From 2-12-FULL-60-25 sp003576745 (lineage in GTDB: Bacteria; Patescibacteriota; Patescibacteriia; 2-12-FULL-60-25), in NCBI GenBank assembly GCA_030272835.1, contig SZOQ01000001.1, forward strand, positions 1 through 64,000: DNA of 64,000 bases, given 5' to 3'. Position numbers and translations under genes: made by a program. How positions within the stretch are numbered: position 1 is the stretch's first letter; every line of letters starts with the position of its first letter. This document shows positions 34,639 to 43,354 of this stretch, piece after piece. Under the pieces are notes generated by a model that worked only from the letters and a program-made list of their open reading frames with translations, had not been told where the DNA came from and searched no databases.

Positions 34639-35574
34639 ATGTACAAACTGCTTTTCTTAGGAACATCCGCCTTCGCCGTTCCCTCTCTCCGCGCTTTAAA
34701 AGAGGACGGCCGTTTTGAAATCGCCGGCATCATCACCCAGCCCGACAAGCCCGTAGGCCGTCACGCGACGCTTACGCCGCCAGCCGTGAAAGTTGCCGCA
34801 AAAGAGCTTGGCATTTCGGAGATACAACAGCCGGCAAAACTGAAAGAAGAAGATTTCAAAAAATGGGTCGAAGACATCGGCCCGTCCTGCGACGCCTTCG
34901 TCGTCGTCTCGTACGGCAAAATCCTCCCGTCCTGGATGCTCGAACTCCCCAAGCACGGCATTTTTAATGTCCACGGCTCGCTCCTCCCCCGCTGGCGCGG
35001 TCCCTCGCCCATTCAGGCCGCAATCTTGGCCGGCGATGACCGCACCGGCGTTACAATCATGAAAATCAATGAAAAAATGGATGAAGGCCCCATTCTACTT
35101 GAAGAACAAACCGCTATTCATCCCGACGAAACCGGCGGCGAATTGCATGACCGTCTCGCAAACCTAGGCGCAACCGTTCTTCCCCACACCCTAGCAGCAT
35201 ACTTGGATGAAAAACTGGAACCCAAAGAACAGAACGGGTCCAAGGCAACCTATTGCAAAATCCTCACCCGAAACGACGGACGCCTGGACTGGGCAAAGAC
35301 AGCCGACGAACTTGCACGTATGGTGCGCGCCTATCACCCATGGCCAGGAACATGGACCATAGTGAATGAAACGCGTCTCAAAGTTGTAAAGGCTCGCGCA
35401 TTTCAATACGAAAAACTCCTCAAACCCGGCACGCCTTTCGTCCACGACGGCCTCCCCTGCATCGCCGCCACCTCCGGCACCGCGCTCGAACTTGTCGAGG
35501 TTCAGCCGGAGGGGAAGAAAGCAATGAGTGGAAATGAGTTTTTGAGGGGGATGAGGAGTTTTTTACGAAACTAA
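34639..35574 (+). CDS. fmt: Methionyl-tRNA formyltransferase
   Basis: A 311-residue enzyme. LLFLGTSAFAVPSLRAL and GIITQPDKPVGR open it; VVSYGKILPSWMLE and FNVHGSLLPRWRGPSPIQAAILAGD carry the catalytic Asn-His-Ser region, and the OB-like C-terminal domain follows (RAYHPWPGTWT). It formylates initiator Met-tRNA. The ATG at 34639 fits the family start; the upstream ATG at 34627 is within the AT-rich tract. Confidence 0.97.
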   Translation: MYKLLFLGTSAFAVPSLRALKEDGRFEIAGIITQPDKPVGRHATLTPPAVKVAAKELGISEIQQPAKLKEEDFKKWVEDIGPSCDAFVVVSYGKILPSWMLELPKHGIFNVHGSLLPRWRGPSPIQAAILAGDDRTGVTIMKINEKMDEGPILLEEQTAIHPDETGGELHDRLANLGATVLPHTLAAYLDEKLEPKEQNGSKATYCKILTRNDGRLDWAKTADELARMVRAYHPWPGTWTIVNETRLKVVKARAFQYEKLLKPGTPFVHDGLPCIAATSGTALELVEVQPEGKKAMSGNEFLRGMRSFLRN

Positions 35575-35690
35575 TTTGGCGTTGAGCGCCTGTGCGCCTT
35601 CACGCGCTTGCCATTTTTCTTTTTGTAACCTCGTACAGGAACTATTTTTTGTTCTTTCTTACCGTATGTAGAACTTTTGGTTTTACCCAT
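35571..35690 (-). CDS. 39-residue basic protein
   Basis: A small ORF, stop overlapping the fmt stop on the other strand. It is very basic: after MGKTKSSTYGKKEQ comes IVPVRGYKKKNGKRVKAH and a short RRSTPN end. The VxGYxxKxGxxVKxHxR pattern is a short motif that I have seen in bacterial and archaeal proteins, possibly nucleic acid binding; function is not known. A TACAAT box lies 12 nt upstream, preceded by a perfect 7-bp hairpin (CCGAGGA/TCCTCGG). No ribosome binding site. Confidence 0.6.
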   Translation of the reverse strand: MGKTKSSTYGKKEQKIVPVRGYKKKNGKRVKAHRRSTPN

Positions 35691-35746
35691 AAAGTTAATT
35701 CTATTGTACCGAGGAGACTGATCCTCGGAGCACTTAAATGTGCAAT

Positions 35747-38260
35747 TCAACCCATAACCTGCGTTTCATGATCGGTCAAAACCTTATAATCCTCACTTTC
35801 CTTGTCAAAAACTTTTATTACAGCCGAGCACAGACGAACAGCCTCAGCCATGAACAACAACCCCAACCCCAGCGGGTGATTGAGATAGGGCGTAAAAATG
35901 TGGACCACGGCGATGGCGATGAGCGAGGCCTGGACGCCATAGACGAGCCATTCCGGGCTTTGAGAGGCTCCCACGCGGCGATAAATGCGATAGACGAGCC
36001 ATATCATGAGAACAAAACCGAACAGGCCGAATTTCACCCAATGCTCGAGCCAGCCCCATTCAAAAGCATAGGTGGTGTACATGCCGTCGGGATTGGCCGC
36101 GAGAATACGCGGATCTTGCGTTTTATAGGTCACGGTTGCGCCGAAACCGGAACCGAGGATGGGATGTTCCATAATCTTGTCCCACACCACCGGCAACAAA
36201 TGCCAACGGCTCACGGATGCGGCGTCCACGGTAGAGACGCGCGAACCGAAGAGCTCTGCGAGCGAGGCATAATCTACCCGTGGGAGCGGGAAGGCGATGA
36301 TGGCGAAAATGATGGCGAGTGACGCAATGCCAAGGCCGATGAGGACTGCGAGCGTCCTCCCCTGCTTCAACAAACGTTTACGATAGAAGATCGCAAGGGC
36401 GAGCAGTCCGGCGGCAGAGCCCATCCAGAGGCTTCGGGAGAGGGAGATGCCGAGAGCAACGAAGGTGGAGATCAAGAGCCAGGGAACGTAGTGAGCCATG
36501 AGTCGTGTGTTTTGAGGAATGCGATTCGAGTTTGTTTGAGCATCGGGTATTTTTTCTGACCCACGACTCACGACCCACGACTCACGACCAGCACCAACAA
36601 GCCAACTCACCCCCAACAATAACGCGGGTACGTAATAGATGTACGACTGCATGAAAATACGGAACGCATTGCCGACAATGAGCGTTACCTCCCCCACTCC
36701 CGTGCGGCGTACCCAAAGATATGCCTGCGGAGAAATGGACGGAAAGCCGTGCGAAAACAGATATTCAAGACCGATCGTCTTTAATGCGAGCCAGAGCGGG
36801 GCAATGAGCAGAACAGGAAAAACATCGCGGCGCAATGATTCGGATTGCCTGTTCGCGAGCTCAAGCACCGGAAACAGCAAAAGCAAAAATCCCCAGGCAT
36901 TGCCGTCGGCAACCATGAGCGGGTTGCCAAGCGCTATGCCACGAAGACCTGCATACCCGACAACAATAAATAGCAGAACCCACTCAATTCTGGAGCGGAA
37001 CAACGAAGGGAGGGATCGGATGGCTCCAGCCTTCCAGGCATTGGCGGCCCATCCCATGAGAAATACGGCAAATATGGCCTCACGAAGCGATATCAGCCCC
37101 GGCCAACCCCATAACTGCAATAACTGCCCCTTGGAGCCGATCATGAGCTCTAAAAAAAGGAATGCGATCGCAAGCGTGGGCCGTTTGATGGCAAGGATAC
37201 CGACGATAAGCGCAACCGCGAGAAGAGCGATAGAGTTCCAGAGGTCGTTAAAGATGGTAAGGGCGGATACGACTTCGAGGACCAGGATGGCAATGAGCCA
37301 GGCAGGCCATGCGCCATGGGCCGTGAGCCTTGGGCCGGTTTCTCCTCCCGCTTTTCCAGCTCCGAGCCCTCTGCCCTTTGCCATTTGTCCTTTGCCAACC
37401 ATCCATGCCAAAAACAATGACACCGGCTGTAGCGTCCAAATGATCGCCGCACGCCAACCTGGATGCCACTTTCTGAAGTACTTCACAAGGCTGTTATTAA
37501 AATACTTCTGCTTCTTCAGACTGAAGACCTGCGCAAAGGACGTTCCGCCACAATGCGTCACCTGGACGCTCGGAATGTAGCGCACATCCCACCCGTGTTC
37601 CGCGGCTTGTTTGCAATAATCCACTTCTTCGAACCAAATGAAATATCGTTCATCAAGTCCTCCGATTTGTTCGATGAGTTCGCGACGTATCAAAAAGCAT
37701 GCGCCCATTACCTGGTCCACATCCGCTTCCTTCTTCGCATCGAGCGTATCGCCGAAGTAGCGGCGGAAGAGGCCCGGGAACACATGATGCAGTTTCAGCA
37801 TGATGCCGGCCTGGTCCCAAACGCCCGGAAAAGCGCGCACGCTTTGCTGATGCGTGCCGTCCTCGTTCAAAAGTTCCGGCCCAAAAATACCAGCCTTCGG
37901 ATGCTTGTCTGCCTCATGGATAAAACGCGTGAGCGACCCCTCCGGACATGCGGCGTCAGGATTCAAAAGGAGAATGTATCGCGCATCGAGTTTCGCGATC
38001 CCTTGATTGCACGCCTTCGCAAAACCGCGGTTGTCCTTGTTGAAGATGAAGGTGATCGTGGGTCGTGCGTCGTCCTCTGCTCTTTGCTCTCTGCCCTTTG
38101 CCCCGCTTTCAAATTCCTCGCGTGTTCTATCCGATGAAGCATTGTCGACAACGATGACCTCATAGTCGAGCCCGCGGCAGGCATCGGGAAGAGACGCCAA
38201 GCACCGCCCGAGCAATTCGCGGACGTTCCAGGAGACGATCACGATCTTGAGATCCTTCAT
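35747..38260 (-). CDS. Fused GT2 glycosyltransferase / O-antigen ligase-like protein
   Basis: An 837-residue protein. The N-terminal GT2 domain (residues 1-270) has VIVVDNASSDRT, NRGFAKACNQGI, LLLNPDAACPEG and GGLDERYFIWFEEVDYC. About ten hydrophobic helices follow, with SLSRSLWMGSAAGLLALA and HPILGSGFGATV as in Wzy/WaaL proteins. It may add a sugar and then join or polymerise glycan chains. Three stretches of heptamer repeat lie in frame at about residues 50-68, 287-320 and 553-594, all in loops. The start MKDLKIVIVSWN at 38260 fits GT2. Confidence 0.85.
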   Translation of the reverse strand: MKDLKIVIVSWNVRELLGRCLASLPDACRGLDYEVIVVDNASSDRTREEFESGAKGREQRAEDDARPTITFIFNKDNRGFAKACNQGIAKLDARYILLLNPDAACPEGSLTRFIHEADKHPKAGIFGPELLNEDGTHQQSVRAFPGVWDQAGIMLKLHHVFPGLFRRYFGDTLDAKKEADVDQVMGACFLIRRELIEQIGGLDERYFIWFEEVDYCKQAAEHGWDVRYIPSVQVTHCGGTSFAQVFSLKKQKYFNNSLVKYFRKWHPGWRAAIIWTLQPVSLFLAWMVGKGQMAKGRGLGAGKAGGETGPRLTAHGAWPAWLIAILVLEVVSALTIFNDLWNSIALLAVALIVGILAIKRPTLAIAFLFLELMIGSKGQLLQLWGWPGLISLREAIFAVFLMGWAANAWKAGAIRSLPSLFRSRIEWVLLFIVVGYAGLRGIALGNPLMVADGNAWGFLLLLFPVLELANRQSESLRRDVFPVLLIAPLWLALKTIGLEYLFSHGFPSISPQAYLWVRRTGVGEVTLIVGNAFRIFMQSYIYYVPALLLGVSWLVGAGRESWVVSRGSEKIPDAQTNSNRIPQNTRLMAHYVPWLLISTFVALGISLSRSLWMGSAAGLLALAIFYRKRLLKQGRTLAVLIGLGIASLAIIFAIIAFPLPRVDYASLAELFGSRVSTVDAASVSRWHLLPVVWDKIMEHPILGSGFGATVTYKTQDPRILAANPDGMYTTYAFEWGWLEHWVKFGLFGFVLMIWLVYRIYRRVGASQSPEWLVYGVQASLIAIAVVHIFTPYLNHPLGLGLLFMAEAVRLCSAVIKVFDKESEDYKVLTDHETQVMG
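36480..36600 (-). repeat. Heptamer repeat tract inside the GT2-ligase gene, locus 10
   Basis: On the minus strand GTCGTGA, GTCGTGG, GTCGTGA, GTCGTGG, then a degenerate part with GTCGTGTG further on. It encodes a hydrophilic loop between two membrane helices. Confidence 0.75.
37300..37400 (-). repeat. Heptamer repeat tract inside the GT2-ligase gene, locus 11
   Basis: On the minus strand GGCAAAGGACAAATGGCAAA, GGGCAGAGGGCT, later CAAGGCTCACGGCCCATGG and CGCATGG. These are the same blocks, in the same order, as the intergenic copies. Encoded residues include KGQMAKGRG and GPRLTAHGAW. Confidence 0.85.
38055..38110 (-). repeat. Heptamer repeat tract inside the GT2 domain, locus 12
   Basis: On the minus strand GGGCAAA, GGGCAGA, GAGCAAA, GAGCAGA, GGACGAC, GCACGAC. 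It replaces a variable loop between VVDNASSD and ITFIFNKDNRG of the GT2 fold. Confidence 0.85.
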
Positions 38261-38267
38261 GCAGCGA

Positions 38268-38350
38268 GAAGAGTACGTAGTTGAGTAGAACGTGGTTGCG
38301 TAGATTTTTACTTCCGCGTTCATTCCAACGTACTGCGCAACCACGCAGCT
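38268..38350. repeat. Heptamer repeat tract, locus 13
   Basis: GTACGTAGTTGAGTAGAACG and GGTTGCGTAG on one side, CTGCGCAACCACGCAGCTACG on the other, an inverted arrangement. It lies between the GT2-ligase start and the stop of the next GT2 gene. Confidence 0.7.
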
Positions 38351-39074
38351 ACGCAGCTATTTCATGTTTTTCCTTCACCACCTTTTCCCACTTCCGGTAA
38401 TTCCGAAGCTCGCGCGGCATAAAGCCGAAATGATGCCAAGGAAGTTTGTGCACGATGGACGGCAGCCATTTGCTCATGCCTCCGCGTCGTACACTCAAAG
38501 AAAAAAGCTCCTCCGGTATCCATATGCCTCTGCTTCCGCGCTCCGCCATGGTAAGCCAGAGGTCCCAATCTTGGAACTTTTTCAGGGTCTCGTCAAAGCC
38601 CGGAAAAGCCCGCTTTCGCATCAAAGACGATGTATGAATATAAGGGCGCTTTCGGAGCTCCTCCGCGCTCCATGGCCGACCCTTGAACAGCTTCCAACCG
38701 AACCGAAACGCAGAATAAACAAAATCGGCCTCCTGGTGTTTTTGGAGCTCCGAGAACATCCGTTCCAGCATATGCGGACGCGGATTTGCATCGGCATCGA
38801 GAAAAATCACGTATTCCCCGTTCGCATATCGAAACCCGCGATTTCGCGCAACGGCCGCGCCCATATTCGTTTCCAACTCCACGAGACGAAGCAAATAGGA
38901 CGCACGGAATTGCCGTACGCGCTCTGCCGAGCCGTCTGTACTTCCGTCATCCACCACAATAACTTCAAACGAACGATGCGTTTGTCCTTCGAGCGACATC
39001 AGGCACGCCAAAAGATCATCTCCATGGTTCCATGAAGGGATAATGACGGAGATGAGCGGCTGCTGAACGGTCAT
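38349..39074 (-). CDS. GT2 family glycosyltransferase
   Basis: A 241-residue GT-A enzyme: LISVIIPSWNHGDDLLACLMS, VIVVDDGSTDGSAERV, AVARNRGFRYANGEYVIFLDADANP (DxD-like). No membrane helices. It probably adds one sugar in the pathway served by the neighbouring ligase and flippase; donor unknown. Confidence 0.9.
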   Translation of the reverse strand: MTVQQPLISVIIPSWNHGDDLLACLMSLEGQTHRSFEVIVVDDGSTDGSAERVRQFRASYLLRLVELETNMGAAVARNRGFRYANGEYVIFLDADANPRPHMLERMFSELQKHQEADFVYSAFRFGWKLFKGRPWSAEELRKRPYIHTSSLMRKRAFPGFDETLKKFQDWDLWLTMAERGSRGIWIPEELFSLSVRRGGMSKWLPSIVHKLPWHHFGFMPRELRNYRKWEKVVKEKHEIAA

Positions 39075-39160
39075 AGAGGGCGCAAGAGGATGGATTTTGG
39101 GTTTGTGAGTTTTTGGGTGTACGTACGGTCGTCGCCCGATCTGTAATTCAAAATTCGCAA

Positions 39161-40264
39161 TTATTTTTCCATGGCATTCTTAAATGCGTTCCATCGGTCT
39201 TCCCATGTGAAATCTCGCTCCGCGCGCAATCGCCCTGCATGTCCGAGCGCACGCCGCAACGGTTCATCATCGATGAGTTTCTGCAAAGCGGTGCGAAGCG
39301 CCTCGGCATCGTTTGGCGGAACAAGGATTCCGGTTTGGCCATCCACAACGGCTTCCGGCACGCCGCCAGTTGCTGTCGCGACGGACGGGAGGCCTGCGAG
39401 CGCCGCTTCGAGATACACCATGCCGAATCCTTCCATATCTTGCGCATCGTCTTTGACGGCAAGACAGAAGATATCGGAGGCCGCATAGGACGCGTCCAGC
39501 ATTTCGTCGTTGGCGTCGATGATAAACTCAGCCGTGGGCCGTAGGCCATGTGCCGTGGACGCCTCCTTATCCTTCAGCTTTTTCAGAGATTCCAACTCCG
39601 GGCCGTTTCCTATGACTAGGATACGAATCGGACGAGAGGACGAAAGACCGTTTGCGGCTTCAAGAAGTACGTCTATCCCCTTTCGCGGGATAAGACGCGC
39701 GACGGAAAGAATAACGATCTCGTCATGCGCGATACCAAGTCGCGTCCGCGCCTGCGCTCGCAAAGGAAATGCCCGCTGTTCGACGCCCGGCGTAAGCACG
39801 AGCGGTTTCACGTCCGGTGCGACGGCCGCCAACTGTATCGCTGTCGCCTCGCTGTTCGTCATGACAAGCTTGGCATGTTTGCAGACATGCCGGAACAGCC
39901 AACGCTTCCGCGTGCTTCGGCTTGCGAGACGGATGTCGAGGCCGTGACACAGCACGGCATACGGTGCGCCGCCGAATATCCGCGCTATCCGCGCCGCCGT
40001 CCCAATAGGAAGAACATGGCTCACAAGGATGAGCTTCGACTGGCTGAATTCTTTGCAAACGCCGGTAAGCGGCCACCAATGCGGCCACGCGCGCCGGAAC
40101 ATATTGCGCCGGAGCATTTCCCCTGGCCCCTCTGCCGCATGCGTTTTATCGACAACAACGCGCATTCCTCCCCGTGATGCATTGACGAGCGATCCCAAAT
40201 AGCGCGCAACGCCGCCGCGCTCCGGAGGATACTCCAAGGTTATCAATACCGCTCGATCGTTCAT
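39161..40264 (-). CDS. GT4 family glycosyltransferase
   Basis: A 367-residue GT-B enzyme: LEYPPERGGVARYLG at the N-terminus, ILSVARLIPRKGIDVLLEA at the domain border and EGFGMVYLEAALAGLPSVAT (E-x7-E motif). It belongs to the same run of polysaccharide genes. The start MNDRAVLI at 40264 was preferred to 40294. Confidence 0.9.
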   Translation of the reverse strand: MNDRAVLITLEYPPERGGVARYLGSLVNASRGGMRVVVDKTHAAEGPGEMLRRNMFRRAWPHWWPLTGVCKEFSQSKLILVSHVLPIGTAARIARIFGGAPYAVLCHGLDIRLASRSTRKRWLFRHVCKHAKLVMTNSEATAIQLAAVAPDVKPLVLTPGVEQRAFPLRAQARTRLGIAHDEIVILSVARLIPRKGIDVLLEAANGLSSSRPIRILVIGNGPELESLKKLKDKEASTAHGLRPTAEFIIDANDEMLDASYAASDIFCLAVKDDAQDMEGFGMVYLEAALAGLPSVATATGGVPEAVVDGQTGILVPPNDAEALRTALQKLIDDEPLRRALGHAGRLRAERDFTWEDRWNAFKNAMEK

Positions 40265-40299
40265 ACCCAGAAAGAATGAGAGATCCTCCCTCATTCGGT

Positions 40300-41778
40300 T
40301 CAGACCTCTTCATGCAATTCCTCCTCATCCTGCATGTTTCCACGAACCTTCGCCGCAAGCCATCTCACCATATTCCGAAGCTCCTGAATAGTAAGAAGTT
40401 TTGTCGCCAAAAGCGCCACGCCGGCAACGGCTGCGCCGAACAGAATAATGAGCGGAAACGGCATGGGTTTGCCGAACATACGTACGGCAAACCATACGGC
40501 TGCGCCGCTCGCGAGCGCGCGCGCCAAAAGCCAAAAAAACCACGAAACGGACGGGAGCATTTTCCAGCAAAAACAAATCCCGGCAAACAACAAAAACCAA
40601 AAACTCACCACGGCTGCCCATGCCGCGCCCACAGGTCCCATCAACGGCACGAGAAGAAAATTCAACACGGCATTCACGATCATGGCGCCGCCCATGGCGG
40701 TAGTTTTAAGATGCGCTCGATGTGAAGCGTTCAAAAGAGATCCCACGGGAAAGTCGATGAAAATCGGAAGAAGAACCCACGGAAGCACTGTGAGCGCAGC
40801 AACGCTTCCCAAAAACGAATGTCCGTAAATCATCGTCACGAATTGCGGCGCTATGGCCGACAATCCGGCGGCAATCGGGGCGGCGACGATCGCCATAATG
40901 CGCAATGATCCGGCAAAGACTTTTTGCAATTCCGCCTTGTCATTTTTTGCAAACACGGAGCTCATGGCCGGATATAATGCGGCGATGAATACCAAAGGAA
41001 TAAACTGGAAGGCATAGGTGGACTTATACGCAACAGAATAATCTCCAACCGCCTTTTCTCCGTGGAAGTACTGAATGGTTAGGGTGTCGAGATACGAATA
41101 GATTTTCACGAAAATGCCGGCGAGAGCGAATGGCACGGCCTGACGCGCCAAGCTAGCAAGATCTCCCTTTTTGGGAACCTCCGGAAGAACGCCCTGCCTT
41201 GCGGCTTTTGCCCAGGACCAACCCACATTCCACACACTCCCCATGAGGAGCGCGAGGGCGAGCCCGGGCGCGCCCCATCCAAGGATGGCGGCCGATACCG
41301 CCGTAATGGCGGAGAGTGCCTGACCGATGAACATTCCCATCGCTTCAAATCGCAATTGCTGGCTACCGCGCAACGCCCCGTAAAACACAAGATGAATGGA
41401 GTCCGCGGACATTACGAGCGTCATGATAGCTGTCGTGACGATAATGACTTCATTTACATTCCTGATGCCGATAAAGATGAACGATGCGAGGATGGCGACA
41501 GGAATCAGCAAAAATTTCAATCGGAGCGCAGCGCCGAAAAGTCGTTTCCCTTCTTTCTTCCCCGATGCGATAGAACGGATGACCACGGGCGTCATCCCAA
41601 GGTCGGCAAGAATAACGAACGTGGATGTTACCGCAACGGAAAAAAAGTATTCGCCCGTTACGGTCGGCCCCACAAGGCGCGCGGCAATGGCAAACGCCAA
41701 AAAGGCCAGGAGTTTCTGGCCCGTGGTGGCAATGAGCAGCCAAGCCGTGTTTTTGGCGATCGTCTTCGCGGAAGACAT
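40300..41778 (-). CDS. Polysaccharide flippase (Wzx/MVF-like)
   Basis: A 492-residue protein with about twelve to fourteen hydrophobic helices. The start SSAKTIAKNTAWLLIATTGQK and the pattern ARLVGPTVTGEYFFSVAVTS are typical of polysaccharide biosynthesis exporters. It would move lipid-linked glycan units across the membrane for the ligase downstream. The start at 41778 is used; the longer frame upstream is heptamer repeat. Confidence 0.9.
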   Translation of the reverse strand: MSSAKTIAKNTAWLLIATTGQKLLAFLAFAIAARLVGPTVTGEYFFSVAVTSTFVILADLGMTPVVIRSIASGKKEGKRLFGAALRLKFLLIPVAILASFIFIGIRNVNEVIIVTTAIMTLVMSADSIHLVFYGALRGSQQLRFEAMGMFIGQALSAITAVSAAILGWGAPGLALALLMGSVWNVGWSWAKAARQGVLPEVPKKGDLASLARQAVPFALAGIFVKIYSYLDTLTIQYFHGEKAVGDYSVAYKSTYAFQFIPLVFIAALYPAMSSVFAKNDKAELQKVFAGSLRIMAIVAAPIAAGLSAIAPQFVTMIYGHSFLGSVAALTVLPWVLLPIFIDFPVGSLLNASHRAHLKTTAMGGAMIVNAVLNFLLVPLMGPVGAAWAAVVSFWFLLFAGICFCWKMLPSVSWFFWLLARALASGAAVWFAVRMFGKPMPFPLIILFGAAVAGVALLATKLLTIQELRNMVRWLAAKVRGNMQDEEELHEEV

Positions 41779-41837
41779 GAAAAACAGTGTACTAGGAGCG
41801 GGAAAAACGCGGTAGTTTCGTGTGAGAGAGTGACAAA

Positions 41838-42005
41838 GCGGGGTACGTGGAAGTTTGTCGTTGTAGCTATTGGCAATGTGCAACAGGGCTAAGGATTCGG
41901 GGAGAATTGTGCTCCCCCTACGCAACGACGTCCTTTTCGCATCCCGTTCACCGCATGGCCCAAGGCTCATGGCCCAAGGCCAACCCCCCCCACTCCCTAC
42001 TCCTT
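41838..42005 (+). repeat. Degenerate heptamer repeat tract, locus 14
   Basis: CTATTGGCAATGTGC, AACAGGGCTAAGG, the hairpin block GGGGAG-AATTGTG-CTCCCC (41899-41917), CTACGCAACGACG, then CCCAAGGCTCATGG and CCCACTCCC units. The C/T-rich end faces the rpsI terminator. No gene is seen in this 285-nt gap. Confidence 0.87.
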
Positions 42006-42027
42006 TCCTCCATAACAGGCACAACAA

Positions 42028-42060
42028 AGGCCGCACCCTTTGGTGCGGCCTGCTATTTTT
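42028..42060. terminator. Ribosomal operon terminator
   Basis: AGGCCGCACC, 4-nt loop, GGTGCGGCCT: a perfect 10-bp stem just after rpsI. The longer T-run is on the plus strand; on the minus strand it is TTTGTTGT. Confidence 0.8.
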
Positions 42061-42063
42061 TCA

Positions 42064-42606
42064 TTACCGTTTGCTCCACTGCGGAGCGCGACGAGCGCCC
42101 TTGAGTCCGAATTTCTTTCGTTCCTTGGCGCGAGAGTCGCGCGAAAGATACCCAAGTTTTTTCAATGTTTTTCGAAATGTCGGATTTAAATCGATGAGCG
42201 CGCGAGCAATACCGTGACGCACGGCTTCGCTTTGTCCGCGAATGCCTCCGCCATGCACTTTCACACTCACATCAACCGCAGAATCCTGCCCGACGACCAC
42301 CAAAGGCTGGCGAACCTGTTCGCGCAACTCATACACCGTGAAGTATTTATCGTACGGCTTGTCGTTCACGGTAATGCTGCCAGTCCCGTTCTTTACCAGA
42401 CGAACACGCGCAATCGAAGTCTTCCGGCGGCCGACTGTGGGAATATAGGAACCAGGCGCGAATTTGACCGGCGCTTTTGCTGCAACAGACGTGGTCTTTT
42501 TCGCCGCAGTTTTCGGGGGTGATTTCTTCGCCGGCCCTTTTTTCTTCGGCGCCGTCGCTTTTGTCTTCTTTTCCGCGGCTTCGATTGTGGATTTCTTTGT
42601 CGGCAT
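42064..42606 (-). CDS. rpsI: 30S ribosomal protein S9 with basic N-terminal extension
   Basis: A 180-residue protein. Residues about 52-180 are S9 (VGRRKTSIARVRL, GGGIRGQSEAVRHGIARAL, ending in RRAPQWSKR, the tail that touches tRNA). Residues 1-50 are a Lys/Ala/Pro/Thr-rich extension, not part of normal S9. It ends the ribosomal operon. The extension may be disordered; start at 42606 follows rplM by one nucleotide. Confidence 0.95.
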   Translation of the reverse strand: MPTKKSTIEAAEKKTKATAPKKKGPAKKSPPKTAAKKTTSVAAKAPVKFAPGSYIPTVGRRKTSIARVRLVKNGTGSITVNDKPYDKYFTVYELREQVRQPLVVVGQDSAVDVSVKVHGGGIRGQSEAVRHGIARALIDLNPTFRKTLKKLGYLSRDSRAKERKKFGLKGARRAPQWSKR

Positions 42607-42607
42607 A

Positions 42608-42991
42608 TTAGGCTTCGATCTTCAGCCGCTTCATGCGGTTTTTCTGGAGCTTATTCTTAGGGAGCATATACAGAATGGCATGCTCAAGCACCTTCTCCGG
42701 CCTCTCCTGACGGAGCTTGCCAACGCTCACAGCTTTAATGCCTCCCGGACGGTTTGAAGAACGAAAATGTTTTTTCTGCTCCCATTTCTTCCCGGTAAAT
42801 TCCGCCTTTTTCGCGTTCTTGATGACGACGAATTCGCCATGATCCACATGCGGCACATAATCGGCGCGATGTTTGCCGATCAAAATCTTTGCAACCTGTG
42901 TCGCAAGACGACCCACTACTTTTCCCGTGGCGTCGATTTCATGCGTTTTCCGCGTGACGGCGGGCATCCCCCGCTTTTTATTCCATGCCAT
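42608..42991 (-). CDS. rplM: 50S ribosomal protein L13
   Basis: A 127-residue protein: ATGKVVGRLATQVAKILIGKHRADYVPHVDHGEFVVIKNA is the L13 core, and LPKNKLQKNRMKRLKIEA the end. It lies between rplQ and rpsI, the usual rplM-rpsI pair. Confidence 0.96.
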   Translation of the reverse strand: MAWNKKRGMPAVTRKTHEIDATGKVVGRLATQVAKILIGKHRADYVPHVDHGEFVVIKNAKKAEFTGKKWEQKKHFRSSNRPGGIKAVSVGKLRQERPEKVLEHAILYMLPKNKLQKNRMKRLKIEA

Positions 42992-42992
42992 A

Positions 42993-43346
42993 TTATTTTA
43001 CCAGTTGAATCTGAGCTATTTCCGCATTATCTCCCTTGCGGTTGCCGAGCTTAATAATGCGCGTGTAACCGCCGGGACGTGTGGCGTATCGCGGTCCAAG
43101 TTCTTCCAGGATCTTATTCACGGCCGACTCTACGGTAAGCTCCTTCATGAGCTGGCGGCGAGCGTGCAATGATTTTTTACGGCCGGTGGTAATAAGCCTT
43201 TCGACGAACGGTCTGACGGCCTTGGCTTTTGCGAGCGTGGTATTTACATTTTCGTACAGGATCACGGACGTCGCCAACCCGCGCAGGAGCGCTTTGCGTG
43301 CGTCCGCCTTTCTGTCGAGCGTGGTTTGGTTCCGTCGGTGTCTCAT
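42993..43346 (-). CDS. rplQ: 50S ribosomal protein L17
   Basis: A 117-residue protein: MRHRRNQTTLDRKADARKAL, LATSVILYENVNTTLAKAK and GPRYATRPGGYTRIIKLGNRKGD. Standard bacterial L17, directly after rpoA as in most bacteria. Confidence 0.97.
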   Translation of the reverse strand: MRHRRNQTTLDRKADARKALLRGLATSVILYENVNTTLAKAKAVRPFVERLITTGRKKSLHARRQLMKELTVESAVNKILEELGPRYATRPGGYTRIIKLGNRKGDNAEIAQIQLVK

Positions 43347-43354
43347 AGGAAATA

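Noticed and set aside
41779..42036. N-terminal extension of the flippase frame
   Set aside because: It is read from repeat tract 14; the protein family begins near MSSAKTIAKN.
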